Assembly (NCBI GenBank): GCA_035578905.1
Contig: JAQJVL010000102.1
Span: 219,501-283,500, forward strand
Direction: 5' to 3'
DNA: 64,000 nucleotides
Source: Stictocephala bisonia
Taxonomy: Eukaryota; Arthropoda; Insecta; Hemiptera; Membracidae
Shown here: positions 1-12,482 of the stretch, one piece after another
Layout of the letters: the number at the start of each line of letters is the position of its first letter
Position numbering within the stretch: the stretch's first letter is position 1
Translations under genes and position numbers: made by a program
Notes under the pieces: generated by a model
Seen by the model: the letters and a program-made list of their open reading frames with translations, nothing else
Database searches by the model: none
Told to the model about the DNA's origin: nothing

Positions 1-2252
1 AGTGTAAGACAAATCTTAAAAAGCAGTTTGAAATTGGGATACATATTATCTTGAATTAAAACCAGTTCTTTTAATATTTTAACCAATTCTTTAAGCAGTA
101 TTTCTTTCGGGTTGATACCATCTGACTCGAGAACGCACCGTAGGATGCTCAATTCTGATATGAGCATAGTTTGGTTCAATCCGGGCACTGCATATTTCTG
201 TATAAACAATTCAGATTTCTCCACAGTGAGGCAAAGGAACTCTTCACTCGCATTTGCTACTTCCATTGCTTCACCGGCAAACCTTCTTTTGAGTTCACTG
301 ATCAAAATATCAAATATTGGGTAATAAAGGTCATAACGGTACTGTACCTTGCTGTTCACTTCACTGTTATTACTCAAACTCTCTGTATCGACTCCTCTTG
401 ACTGTCCAACTGTAGACATTACAAAATATTCATTAAGAGTTTTTGAAATAACTCGTCGACGTTTGGGCGCAATATGTGAACTTGAAGTCGAATGACTTTC
501 TTTTTCCAGGGAACGAGATGTTCAGGTAGTCTTATTGGATTGTGTTGTGATGCAAATATTTTCAGGGAATAAATGTAGTTCGTGAATCTTTGAAAACTCC
601 ATTACTTCAATCCACTTTTTCTCCCAGGCGTTTTAACTTCTTTTTGACTCGAGCTTCATAATAATTGCTCCTTCTGCTTTTGCACATCTTGCTATGCGAG
701 AGTCCTCCTTCTGAAGCGCTTTGCTGAAGATATTTATATCAGTTAAACACTCCAATAAAAATATTAAACATACTACAAAGTCCATGGATGTAATTGAAGC
801 CAGTAAACCTTTGGCCTGAGGAGACTTTGAATTCCTTAGATCATTAGCAATCTTTTTGAGGATGGCACGAATTGCATCAAAATTTCTGTTAACAGATTAG
901 ACAGCAGTAGCCCTACACAACCACCTAGTGTCACTTAATTTGTGGATCTCATGTGGGCCTGGGACTTTGATCTGTAGCTCCTCTTGCAGTATTTTGTATT
1001 CCGCATGCATATCAGGGTTAGAAAAAACTCATATAGTAACTGCATCACATTAAAGAAGAAACACCTGTAGTTATTGCTTTCACAAGAGTTTACAAAAACC
1101 AAATTAACCTTATGTGCTAAACAGTGCACATACATGGCGAGATAATGGGTATCCCTGATGATTTTCTGTAGCCCATTCTTTACTCCGGACATTACACTCG
1201 TGCCATCATGTGATTGATCTATTAAAGTAGCAGTTATACCTACTTCCTTAAGGTAGTTCAAAATAATGTTTGCTAAGCACTACGATCTAGAGAAACATCC
1301 TTCATTGTTAGCAATCTTTCTTTAATTTCTGATTCAAACAAATATCTTATACAAATACACAATTGTTGAACTCTTTGTGACTTTGCTTCATCGACCATTA
1401 AGGCATAAAATCCAGATTCGTTTACCTCATTCACTATTGTACTTAAAACCTCTTCAGTAACAATTTCGAAAATTTCGTTTTGAAAGTCATGACTTGTTAA
1501 ATTGAAATATCGTTCATATTTTCCTTTGAATTTAGCATCATATTTTGAGTATAATTCACATAACTCAAATAATTCCCTTCAAATAATTTCCCTTGTTGCC
1601 TGACGTTTCTTTTTCATCGTGTCCACGAAAAGGCATTCCTTTTGTTTGGCCAAAAATAACAAAAGGTCCAACATTTGCTTAAAATATTCACGATTTTCAG
1701 AAATAAGATCTTTATGAGATGATGATATTTCCAAAGCAATTGTATCCTTTGGCTTTCTATATATATATGCCACTTAGCCATGGAAAATAAGTGACTTTCA
1801 CTGGATGCAAGCTTTTCTAATTTTTCCCCTATCCTCTTCCAGTTACTTATGCTTTTTTCAGTTACAGATACTTCTTTATTGTTAGAAGAAAATATCCTGC
1901 AAGCATAACAGAATACAGCATCTTTCTTTATACTTTATTCTAGCCATTCAAATTTCTTAAAATAAAATGGTGTAAATGCTCGTTTTGAATTTTTAAAGTC
2001 TGAAAGTGGATATGTAATCAAAATTGGGCGCGACCCGTCTCTATATTACCAAGGTCCAATTTTTTTGAGTAGGCTCCTTCATCATAAGAAGAAGTAACTG
2101 AATCAGTTTGTTTACTTACGTCATGGCAAGACTTTGAACAGCCTGGGGAAGCTTTTATTAAACACTCAGATTCTGCTTCTTCATCGGTCTTAGAAACGGT
2201 CACTGGTTCTTTTATTTTGAAAAAAGTTCTAATGTCTGTTGTTTTTTACTCA
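1..2252 (-). pseudogene. Decayed hAT transposase, ZMYM1-like (TTF zinc finger / DUF4371 type), cut by the window edge
   Basis: Minus-strand reading shows successive blocks of a zinc-finger-MYM-type-1-like hAT transposase. 2203-1940 has an acidic N-terminal region followed by the motif LGNIETG. 1935-1740 has a TTF-type cysteine block (CYACRIF) and WKRIGEKLEKLASSESH. 1261-1100 has the block SHDGTSVMSGVKNGLQK followed by LAMYVHCLAHKVNLV, typical of the DUF4371/RNase-H-like region in this family. The distal part (400-1) resembles the C-terminal dimerisation region. Stops and frameshifts separate the blocks (for example a stop after EWLE near 1938), so the gene is dead. An intact member would be about 700-850 residues. 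The C-terminal end and second terminus lie outside the window. The family assignment comes from motif recognition, without an alignment. Confidence 0.8.
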
Positions 2253-2532
2253 TTTTGTTTTAACTGTAGATTCCATAGATAAACGAAACAGAAAAATGAT
2301 AATACTGTAATTAATTAATATAGAAACACCACTCATCTCATCTTAAATAACACAAATAAAAACACTTATTTTAATACAAGAAGCACGAAAGCGGGAACAG
2401 AGCATGAACACTAACTGACAACTAGTGACTGAAGAGTCAACATGCATTTAAGTTCATCGTTCATTTAATAACTTATATAAAATTATATTCCTTATAAATA
2501 AAAATTAATATTCACACAAAGGTTGAGGAGGC

Positions 2533-2572
2533 ATTGCCCCCCCCCCTCCTCCCCCCATAACTCCGCCCATGG
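2533..2572. repeat. Probable terminal inverted repeat of the hAT element
   Basis: A C-rich stretch ends outward in CTCCGCCCATGG. Read on the minus strand it starts CCATGGGCGGAG and runs into a long G tract, the look of hAT termini of the CAGNGGCGGA type followed by G-rich subterminal DNA. It lies about 300 bases upstream of the transposase relic. The partner terminus and target duplication are outside the window, so the exact end is uncertain. Confidence 0.5.
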
Positions 2573-4060
2573 TTATGCACTTTCTAGACTCTTCTGAAAA
2601 TAGATTTCATGTTGAAAAAGCTATGAAATATAAGTTTATTTTCATTGAGGAGGTTGATTTCAACTACGGAAAATTTGTAACCATAAATCAGAAAACTTGC
2701 TTTTATTTGATGTTAAAAAAACCAACTTTGTTCAAAATTGATGTTTTTCAACAGTTTTCTTCATTTTACATTTTTTTCATGCTGAACATGAATACAGTAT
2801 ACATTTAACTAGTGTAGTTTTGCTTAAAATTTATTTGCTTGGCCTGAAAACGTACTTTTTATACTTAACTGACCATAACTAATCTAACTTATCATAATCA
2901 TCTATATAAGTCAACAAACATTCTTAATTTCGGGTGCCTGGCTTACGGTGGGAATATGTGCAAATTAGCTTTTTTTGGCTAGTCTTAGCTTTTATTATCA
3001 CTGCGTATATGGCCGTCGTAGACGATTTTCTGTGAAATTAGTTTTTCTGTGATATCTCGAGAAGTTATAGTCTTAGACCAAAATAGTTACGAAAATAAGG
3101 TAAAACAAAAAACTATTTTTGTATGTAAGCTTATAACTATAGAGATGTGGATACTGAAATTGTGCCCTGATCACGAATATGGCATGCTTTTTACAATTGT
3201 ACCATTATTGCGAACATTAGTGCCGATTTCAGTAGGTTACATCTGTTAGGATAAGGCTAGGTTGGGTATTAAGTTTATGCTGTTCATAAAACCCCTTCTA
3301 AGAGCGAGGAACGGCATAATTTATGCTGTTGCATTGAAATCAATAAAACATATGTTTATATTATCAAGCAATCATTACAAAGTTGGTACCAATTGACGCA
3401 GAATGTTCTGTTCTATACATATCAGATTTTTAATAATTTTTTAATGCCATTTTATAAACGTAGGAAATAAAATTAGAATGTGCAACTTGAAACTCCCGCT
3501 CAATTCCCACACGGCGGAGGTCTGGAGGGAGTGAAATTGCAGATGTTTGACATATCACTGAAGAATAACCAAATAATGCGTACCAAATGTCAGTCGGTAG
3601 AGAATGAAATACTCTATCCAACAAAATAAATTTAATTCTCTTAGCTGCATTGGGTATTTTACAACAAATGTTTTTGTATACCCGTGTTTACATGATTTCC
3701 CAAAAGCATGATTTCCCAATTAATGCTGTTGATAAGAGTTTAGCTAATAATTTATTTATTGAGATATAAAAAAAATTAGCAAGATAGACAATTGTTGAAT
3801 TGATCAGTGCCGCTTCGAGCGAATTTCACTTCACTGGAAGAAGCAGAGTCCGTCAACGACACGGCCAGAGTAGACATAGCCATTTTTACTTGCTGCACGT
3901 TTGATTTTCTTCAAGTGAATGTTTTATTCACTGTAAGTGTTATAAATTACTATCTGAATAAATAAAATTATATGTTGTGTTTAGTGTAGTCATAGTACAA
4001 TGTGTTATAGTAGTTTTTAGTGTCTAAAATAATCAGAAATTGGTATTTATGTAGTAGGTA
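2573..4060. other. AT-rich DNA without a recognisable gene
   Basis: Both strands show only short, low-complexity reading frames with no family motif. No repeat with another part of the window was noticed. Confidence 0.5.
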
Positions 4061-4430
4061 TTAGCCTAAACATTTATTTTTTATCTGATTTCATCAAACG
4101 TCGGTACGAATAGGGTAATAATGTAGCCTACTTATAATAATCTTAGAACAAAAATTTTAAAATTAGTATGTATTATTTCTGTGTAATCTAAATAGATTGT
4201 TTATTTATTTACGTGAAAACAGTATGACAGTATAATATTATATAGCGCGAACATCTTATTTGTGGCAGTACTGTAATACTTTTTTATATTTCTATTGAGA
4301 AATATGTGTTCTATCAAGTGTTACTATTCTAATAACTCCCAACAATTATTTTTATAATGTATACAGTATGCACTATTTTACAAGTGTCGTTTGATGGCCG
4401 TGTATATATTTACGTACATACTAGCCTAAA
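4061..4430 (+). repeat. Tandem duplication, unit 1 (about 370 bp)
   Basis: Begins TTAGCCTAAAC and includes AATCTAAATAGATTG and AAATATGTGTTCTATCAAGTG, all of which recur in the same order in the next unit. This copy keeps the uninterrupted sequence ATGCACTAT where unit 2 carries a transposon, so it serves as the empty-site reference. Confidence 0.8.
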
Positions 4431-5180
4431 CGTTTATTTTTTATCCGATTTCACCAAACAACGTGTGTATGGATAAGGTATTAGTGTAGCCTACTTATAA
4501 TAATCTTAGAAAAAAATAATATGTATTATTTCTATGCAATCTAAATAGATTGTTTATTTTATTTACGGGAAAACAATATGACGTAGTATGTTATTATATA
4601 GCACGAAAACCTTATTTATGGCACTACTGTAATACATTTTTTATATTTCTATATTCAGAAATATGTGTTCTATCAAGTGTTGTTGTTCTAAAAATTCCAA
4701 AAATTATTTCATATTTTTTATAATGTTTACAATATGTACAGTAAAACAGTGGACATCGAGGGTGTCGATGTATCAAAATGTCGAACTATAAGGAATGTAC
4801 GGTAAACATAAAACAACAAAAATGATTTTCATAAAGAAATTGTAGAGTATTTACCTCGTGAATTGTTAACAATTTAACAAAAGTAGAAACAAGCTATACT
4901 GTATATTTCTGTAACAATGTATATTCTACTGAAATGGTATGGAGTTACAGTAGTAGGTATTAAGGTATGGACAGTAGAGTACTTAGAAGGTGCAGTAACT
5001 AAATGTTCAAATATTCGTAATTTTAACTGACGGTGTTATTTCATTGATCTGCACCATGGACAAAAGTTTTGCAACACAGTCGGTCTCACCATTACCGGTG
5101 TCGAACTACAAGTTCTGTCGAAATATTGAGTGTCGAACTATCGAGGTTATACTGTACTATTTTTCTAGTGTCGTTTACAC
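4431..5180 (+). repeat. Tandem duplication, unit 2, interrupted by a MITE
   Basis: Begins CTAGCCTAAACG and follows unit 1 with moderate divergence up to 4738. It resumes at 5157 with CTATTTTTCTAGTGTCGTTT, matching the end of unit 1. The gap is exactly the pogo-like element at 4739-5154. Without the insertion the unit is about 330 bases. Confidence 0.75.
4739..5154. mobile_element. Non-autonomous pogo/Tigger-like element (416 bp)
   Basis: The left end starts CAGTAAAACAGTGGACATCG. The right end read inward starts CAGTATAACCTCGATAGTTC. Both begin with CAGT and are flanked by TA (4737-4738 and 5155-5156), as expected for the pogo/Tc1-mariner group. Comparison with the neighbouring duplicate, which lacks the segment, defines both boundaries. 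The interior has repeated GTCGAACTA words but no transposase reading frame, so movement would need a transposase supplied in trans. Confidence 0.75.
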
Positions 5181-7545
5181 AATTTGCGCACGCGCGCTGA
5201 TTTGGAGTGTTTTATACTTTTTGTAATATTTTCATATATTTTACATTTTTTTGTAGCTAATAAATTGTACTAATACAGTACATGTAGAAAAAAACTATAA
5301 ATTATAGATTCCCCTTACTTTTAAATTGGTATCTAATTTTTCACTGAAATTTTTCATTTACGTGGTTAAATTTTTATTTTTCACAATAAACTAAAAATAT
5401 AAAAATTTGTGTATAGGCTCAATATGACTATTTTTCCTAAGCAACTTTTTCTTGTCTATTCCATGGTGATTTTTTTAAATTTTATATGTACTATTTGATT
5501 ACCTACAGTGATCATACTGTATCTTTGCACATTTTTTCTTTTTTGCGTTTTATGTAAACAAACACTTAAAAGAAACCTACTAGTTTATCTAAAATTTAAG
5601 AACATATTACTATAGTGCACTAAATAATAAATAATTTGGCTATCTTTGAATTATTTATAAACATTTTTTAGTGCTCTTAAGGAGTATTGAAGTTATAATT
5701 TACGTACAAAATTTTTAGTTTTTTCAATCTTTTCATGACAGTAATTATTTACTGTAAATGTATACCGTAATCTTTTTACAACTTGTAACAACAAAACATA
5801 GTTGTTACATGCCCAATTATCGATATTGTGATACTATTGGTTGACAAGCAGGTGTCTCATATTTCTACAGTAAAGCTACTTCTGTCAATCGGTTAGATGC
5901 TGATTGTTCATTCGTAACGATAGATTGCACTATATCTTGTAAGAAACTTTAATTTCAAACGCATGTATAGGAATCATAATTATTCATGAATTTTCAATTT
6001 TACGTGAAGGTGTAATGGAGATTCTCTTGCCAGTATAAAGTATAACTAACTAAAAAGGGCAGCCAGTGTCCAAATATGAGATGAATGGTAGATTAGCTGC
6101 ATCTTAAAAATGTATGTAAATGAGAATGATTAGATAGGAGCAATCTGTAACCTAGAGTTTTAAATAACTGATTACTTTTATGACTTCAATTTAAAATATC
6201 ACCATGCCATGTAAATTTGAAAGGTTGCCCTCATTCAACCTCAAGGAATTTTCCCAAAAAATCTGTTGTCACTATATACTGAGAAGTGTTTAGAGGTGAT
6301 CTTTATCAATTTTTTACTGTCAATTATTTGTGGACCATGCGGCAAAACGTAACTTCTCACTTGAAGTGACTGTGTCTCCGTGTATGTGTGCGTGCGTGCA
6401 TGTACGCAGATCACCAGAGGTGTGGCTGATCTTTCCATTCTTGAACTAACTCCAATCTAGCATCTAGGGGTTTCATACCAAACCACATCTGATTCCGTTA
6501 CAGTTATGATGAGTTCTGATATTGTAAAATATGTGTGCATACACATGTGTGTGCTCAGAGTATTCTCCAAATTGCCAACATAAGACAAAGAAAATCCTAT
6601 TGGCAATGGTTACTGCCAGGATAGAAGAATAATCGTACCTGAAGTGGTCCTCATATTTCCAGAAGTTCAAATTCGGTGCATTTCAAATTCAAGTCGCCTC
6701 AACACTTGTGCATGCTCTCTTCTACACCACACACTGGTGTATAAGATCACCTGGACCACTCCTGTAACACACACTGTACAGACTAAACAAGTTGAAATGG
6801 AATATCTTTCCTCCAACCCTATATTTTTGAACCCAAAGTACCCAAGGCAATTATTTTCAACCCTGTCACTTTTTTGGAGTGGGGGGTTTGGTTTATTAAA
6901 ATTTTCAAGTGAATCATAGGTTGTGTTATTATACCTCATTTTAAAAGTTTTTAAAGCTTTAAAATTGTAATAAAAACTGTCAAATTCTTACCTGTAAGGA
7001 CAGGGTAGCCCAAAATGTAAATAAATTTTGTTTTAGAGTTTACGTTATTGTAGCTCTTATTTTCATCGGAGGGATATCTGATTTTTACCCAATGTACTAA
7101 TGACATGATCCAGTGAAAATGGATAGTCATTATTTTAAATTCGACCATAGTCCATAGAATAGAATATGTTTTAAAGCGGTAAGATATTTAACAAAAATAC
7201 ATAGCATTAGTCGATGACATATTCACTAAAAGTTGCCAAAGACAATTTATTAAAATCCACCCAATTCCATAACCCATCTGTGTATTCTAAAACTAAATGA
7301 AAGGCTTTCTTCAATCGAAAGGTCAGAATTTTGGTTGTAAAAACTTAAGAGTCCAGGCCTTTTAGTTCTTCTTTAACTTATTCCAAAACCTATTGCCTAC
7401 AATTATAGGATTGTTGTCACTTTTTTGTAGCTTATTAAAAGGAAGGTTTACATAATTATAAAATCAGGTGTTATAAGAGTGACAGTACCCCTCAACAGAA
7501 TTTTGTCCTGATTTGATATTGGGTGTACATTAAGCAATATAAAAT
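5181..7545. other. AT-rich DNA without a recognisable gene
   Basis: Short open frames exist at 6241-7148 on both strands, but they overlap one another, lack family motifs and have biased low-complexity composition. No RNA gene or terminal repeat was recognised. Confidence 0.5.
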
Positions 7546-7585
7546 AATAGGGGACACCCCTGCACGCTTCACGCTCCAACCCCGA
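7546..7585. repeat. Dispersed motif GGGGACACCCCTGCACGC, copy 1
   Basis: The string GGACACCCCTGCACGCTTCA occurs here and again near 33631-33667, in both places next to CCAACCC. It is probably a fragment of one repeat family. No coding capacity. Confidence 0.6.
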
Positions 7586-7859
7586 CTCTAGGCTAAGTAA
7601 ATAGTTTATTACTTAGTCTATTTTAAACATGTTTATTTCATTTGTGTTTTTTTAACAGCTGAAGATTAAACTTTTAATGCATCAGTAGGGTAATGTCAAA
7701 TATATAAAATGAACATGTTTGTTTATTTACAAAACAAATGTTATTAATTTACTAAAATCAACCCAATGTTATTCTTATGGAACAAAGGAAATGTTGAGGG
7801 TATGTTTGTACCTCTTAGGAATGGAATTTCGAAAAATCCTTTCGTAGTACATCCGCTCT

Positions 7860-8075
7860 CCAATACACGGGCAGTGGTATTGACCCACCCGCCCTCTCAT
7901 ACACGCACAGTGGTATTGACCCACCGCCCTCATACACGTATTGACCCACCCGCCCCCCAATACACATACAGTGGTATTGATCCACCTGCCCTCCTATACA
8001 CGTACAGTGGTATTGACCCACCCGCCCTCCCATACACGTACAGCGGTATTGACCCACCCGCCCACCCATAAACGT
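7860..8075. repeat. Minisatellite, about six units of 36 bp
   Basis: Repeated unit containing ACAGTGGTATTGACCCACC followed by CGCCCTCC. One unit is shortened near 7933. Because the unit is a multiple of three, reading frames stay open on both strands and give repetitive Thr/His/Pro or Gly/Tyr peptides. I treat these as by-products of the repeat. Confidence 0.9.
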
Positions 8076-8298
8076 TCAGAATTATGTATGGGTACCGGGT
8101 GTACAAGTGCTTATTACATGTAAGGCCCACCCCCTTCGATACTAAAGCTAACTTCCTTTAAAATTTTGTGGAAATCTGTTCTGTGGTTTTTGAGATTTGT
8201 GATCAGTCAGTCAGTGATCTCTCTTTCCTAAACCAGCCATAGCTCATAGAGCTTTCTTTTAAATAAGGAATATGTCTTTAGCATGAGGAAAACTCACC

Positions 8299-8532
8299 AG
8301 TGGCCTTGACCAGAGGGTTCCGAATTTATCGTAAGATAACGGAGTTAAGCAACATTGAGTGTGGCTGTTCCTTGAATGGGAGACCGTCTGAGCAATCCCG
8401 TCCTTGCACGCAGCCCGCCTGCCCGGTCACTGGTGGTGGTTCGGAAGTCTGCTCGAAGGTGGTGGTCTCCAGGTTAAGTGTTAAAGGGAGCTTCTTAGCC
8501 CTAACTTTGCCTGATAAAGTAAGACAATCTGT
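8299..8532 (+). mobile_element. 5S-rRNA-derived SINE (SINE3-like)
   Basis: The head (about 8299-8400) resembles 5S rRNA with its internal promoter: GGAGTTAAGCAACATTGAG (A-box/intermediate region) and GAATGGGAGACCGTCTGAG (C-box region). These elements allow RNA polymerase III transcription. The body from about 8434 (TTCGGAAGTC) to AAGTAAGACAATCT at 8532 is shared with the tRNA-headed SINE at 30246-30439. The 5S part is too divergent to be a working 5S gene. It sits against a decayed LINE fragment on its right, into which it probably inserted. Confidence 0.75.
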
Positions 8533-8790
8533 AACTTTAAACTTTTTAATACTGCCCCATGCAATGATAGTATGGGACTAATGAGCCTGGAAAAGACCAA
8601 AGTGGGCCTGACGGATGTTATCCTTATCCAGTTCCCTATATAAACATTTCAGGGAAAAAATGTCACTGTTGCTCAAGGGCTTTTTAAAGGCCAATTACAA
8701 GTGGTAGCCAGTTAAATGTTGGGTCCAGAGTTATTCCCAGAAATTTGGGATTCACAGACAACTGTAAACAGTTTTACATGTTCTGCAATA
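8533..8790 (-). pseudogene. LINE reverse transcriptase C-terminal fragment
   Basis: Minus-strand translation gives NPKFLGITLDPTFNW near 8760-8710, matching the KFLGITLD..L.W block that follows the YADD region in CR1/Jockey-group LINEs. A second frame at 8650-8560 gives QAHFGLFQAH and TIIAWGSIKK, matching the R.AYFGLFHAHLSYGI..WG block. Several frameshifts and stops are present. The fragment is short, and the clade cannot be assigned. Confidence 0.65.
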
Positions 8791-8799
8791 ATTATTTAA

Positions 8800-10100
8800 C
8801 TTAAATATTGCACTTAGAGGAAAACTCTGTGATGATGCACCTCTAGAAGGTTAACAATTGTTGTATATTTTTCAATTGATCAGATAATAAATGAAATAAT
8901 TATGTAAGCCTATGATTAAGAGTTTTGTAACTAAAATTTCGTTATCAAACTTTCAAATTCTTCTCTATATTTTGTTTTGATGGATTATTTTAGCTAGCCA
9001 GTCCTTATATGAGTACAAAAAAAATGTCACTGCAAAAAAAACCACAGTTTGTCATGTATTCTGTTTTAATTTACCAATATTAGGCTATTTGTAAGCATAC
9101 TATACATGTGTGTAAGCTTGCCTGATAATAGTTTATTGCTGGCAGTTTGGTAATTCGGGAGACCGAAATGTGAAAAAATCAAATTTCTTTGCCAATTACG
9201 ACTTTCACTAACTCATTCATAAGAAGGATTGTTCAATGTAACTTCCTCGGATACATTGTAGTAATATGAATGACATATTATAGAGTTTTTATTCTCGGGT
9301 GATTAATTCATGATGACATTTCCACAGTAATTATTATGATCCATAAAATTAATTTAATAATTGTATACTGATATGCCATAAAAAAGACAATTTACTGTGT
9401 TTGAAATTGATATTAAAAAAAAAGTTGATTCAGTTATTACTTGCTTGTTCAATAGCACAAGGAAGTGATTTGTGTCTGTATTATTAATTTATCAGTATTT
9501 ATTTAGTGTGCTCTAAATATAGAGAAGAATAAGAAGAAAAGAAGAAAAATAATAAACTGTTTAACTACTCAAAAATAATTATTGCTTCTAAATGATGATA
9601 CTGGAATTAACAAACATGATTTCATTAGTTGAAAAATGTAACTTGAATTGATGATATTTATCAATGATTAAATGAAAGGCTAAGGTATGTCGGTGTGACT
9701 AGATGTACTTCAACTCACTCAACAAAATACAAATACTGTCTGAAATAGGTCAAGAATTAGGTCAAGAAATAGTAATGTTCTTCTTATAAGATAAAAGAGT
9801 CCTCTTAAATGCAATTTTCTATTTAAATTGTTTCTGATTTAAATAGATAAAAATACATAGAAAATTTCCTCTTTTTTAAGTCAACACAAAACTTTTAATT
9901 TATGTTATAGTAAGTACTTTATATTATAGACTGATTAAAGGAATTTCACATCATTAAAATTATGGTGATAGTTTTGAAATGATTACAGTTTAAGGTAATA
10001 TAGCTTATGATTTGTTGTCGGATACCATTTATTAATTTAGTGTACGTATTAGAAGATATAGGATATAAAACACTTACTTTAGGAGACAAGTTCACTAAGA
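8800..10100. other. AT-rich DNA without a recognisable gene
   Basis: Only short reading frames were seen, with no shared repeat and no RNA gene. Confidence 0.45.
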
Positions 10101-10101
10101 C

Positions 10102-10295
10102 CTTACAGTAATAAATAATTACAGGAACAAAACATTTTTCCCAAATTTTCAGTGCCACTGGCACTTCCATCAGGTAAGTAGAGACTGATTCTAGTCTCTA
10201 CGCTGACTCTAGACTCTACTCATCTGATAGAAATGCTAGTGGCACTGAAAATTTGTGAAAAATGTGTTGTTCCTTTGTTTGTTTTCTACTGTAAG
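10102..10295. repeat. Near-perfect 194-bp hairpin (foldback element)
   Basis: The left arm from CTTACAGTA through TTTTCAGTGCCACTGGCA to AAGTAGAGAC is matched in reverse complement by GTCTCTAC-like sequence through TGCTAGTGGCACTGAAAA to CTACTGTAAG. Arms are about 85 bases with a short spacer near 10187-10212, itself partly palindromic (GTAGAGAC/GTCTCTAC). A foldback transposon is most likely. A long hairpin RNA is possible but not shown. Confidence 0.8.
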
Positions 10296-12165
10296 ATGTT
10301 AGTGGACTGGTTTTCTTAGATAAATTTGTTAATGCCCTATCACTCCTAATATACTAATTCCTGGCCTAATGCCCCTTAACCCAACGTAACATTTAGTATT
10401 TAAAAAAAAGTAATATATATCTGGAACATGATCCATAAGTCATGAAATTATAGATAAAATAAAAAAGTGGTCTTCTGTAACAAATTTAAATCCAATCCAT
10501 CAAGCTATTTAAGACATGATACACTGATTCTATTTATGCTAGCTGATCCTCCTGTAAAAGAAGATAAGAGGGCACCGTGTGAAAATATGATCCATTGCTT
10601 GGATAGACTTTCTGCAGTCTTATGACTGATCTAGTGTCAACCCTCTTTTATATTTCTAGTAGTTAGTTACATTTGCCCACACCAGTTCAGAAGCGATTCA
10701 ACAGTGTCCATTTCCTACAAGGGAGTTTCATCCCATCTTCAGGTATTGATGGATCAATAAAAATATTTCAAACATCAAAACTATTCCACGTTATGGCCTA
10801 TTGGGCTAGTATTGGGCAAGAAATTTGATCTGTTTAACTAGAAAGCAGTATGTAGAGGTGGTTTTTCAATATTTTAAGCAACTGTTCTGACGTGGGAGAT
10901 CCTGTGTAATGGGGAGGTGCGGGGCATTCAAGATCTTATTGAATTATTGTAAGGAGGTGCTGTAGGCCTATTGCACAGCACCATGAGCGAAGGAAGTAAA
11001 GTTGTTATGAGAGTGCCACTAATAGCTCTCATGACCCTATCAGTGTTAATAGTTATATAATAATAATATTACTATTAAAATAATGGTTTTAAAATAATAA
11101 CAGTATATTTAAAAAAAAAAAATAATTTAAAGCAATATGAATATGTACATTTTGATAGCTTGTTATGCTTTCATGGATTAAAGAATCAATGATATATTCA
11201 AGGTGTTATTATTTATTTGTATGGCTTGTCATTTTAAGCAGTGTATTTTCTTATAGAAATCAATAGAAATCAGACTTAAAATAGTTTGATGTATTATATA
11301 TGTTAGGGTCTACTCCTTAACTGTAATAAAATGTTGAACGAATTGACCGTTATATTGCTAAACTGTACATACAATGTTTAAGAACGTAATCTTATAAAAT
11401 GTTATAAAATTAAATTACTATTGGTAAATAGGAACACCAATAATATTCTATTTTTAAATGCATTCAATGAACTATAATAAAGTGCTGTATCTTGTAAGTA
11501 AGCAGCAAACGTGCATGAACAGAGTGCACCTGAGTAAATACTGCACAGTATTTCTGTTTACTTGCTGTATTGCATCTACTGCATTACTGAACATGTTAAA
11601 TTTCAGGGGCAAAATACGAAATATTTTACATTAGGCCTACTGATTTTACAAAACATTTTTTCCAATAACACAAATTCTGATAATTCAGAGACAAAATTGT
11701 AAGTTATGTTAGTTATCGATTAAATTACCGTAACTTCTAACTGTGACTAAATGTAGTCAATGTAATTAATTGAACCATTATATTTATACCTATAAATTTA
11801 AACTGCCATGATGATAGAGGAATCTATTCTAGTAAAACTGTCTAACTTATAGTTTGAATATTTAGTATAGATTGTAACATTCTGCAATAAAAAATAAATG
11901 CTTCTCTAGACAATGATAATCTCTTTTCAATTAAAAAATTCCTTTATTAATAATCATCTTAGTTTGTCACAAGAATGCATAACATTATTGATAAAGTCAT
12001 AGTACAACTCAGAATTGCCAAGTCAAATTACAAAATACATATAAAGGTTATAAATACTTATACATATATTTATACAAAATAAGAAGAAGTCATAAAATTA
12101 TTAAAAAATTAAAAGTCTACATTACAAAAATATTTTAAGTAAATAAAAGAAAAAATAAAGTATTG
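10296..12165. other. AT-rich DNA without a recognisable gene
   Basis: No reading frame above background and no repeat partner noticed in this window. Confidence 0.45.
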
Positions 12166-12422
12166 AAATTAAAAAAAAATTTAAATCCATGAAGAATTCA
12201 TAAAATCTGTAAAATGGATTCCACAACAACCAAGAATAAAATTTGCTTTTAAAAATGTCACAGGGATATGATCAAGTCTTTCTCTCCAAAAAGTTGTACA
12301 CTTTTAAGGATATTACAATATGGCTGGTAAGGCTTTTACTTAAATGAAAATGTCCAGTATCAGTATTGTTTCGATTACGAGTATTATGGTCATGAATTGT
12401 ATGTTTGAAATTGATGAGATTT

Positions 12423-12482
<60 letters not shown>

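Noticed and set aside
7860..8075. CRISPR-like array
   Set aside because: Repeats are contiguous without unique spacers, and the setting is eukaryotic.
7766..8130. His/Thr/Pro- and Gly/Tyr-rich frames
   Set aside because: They are translations of the 36-bp minisatellite in different frames, some on opposite strands.
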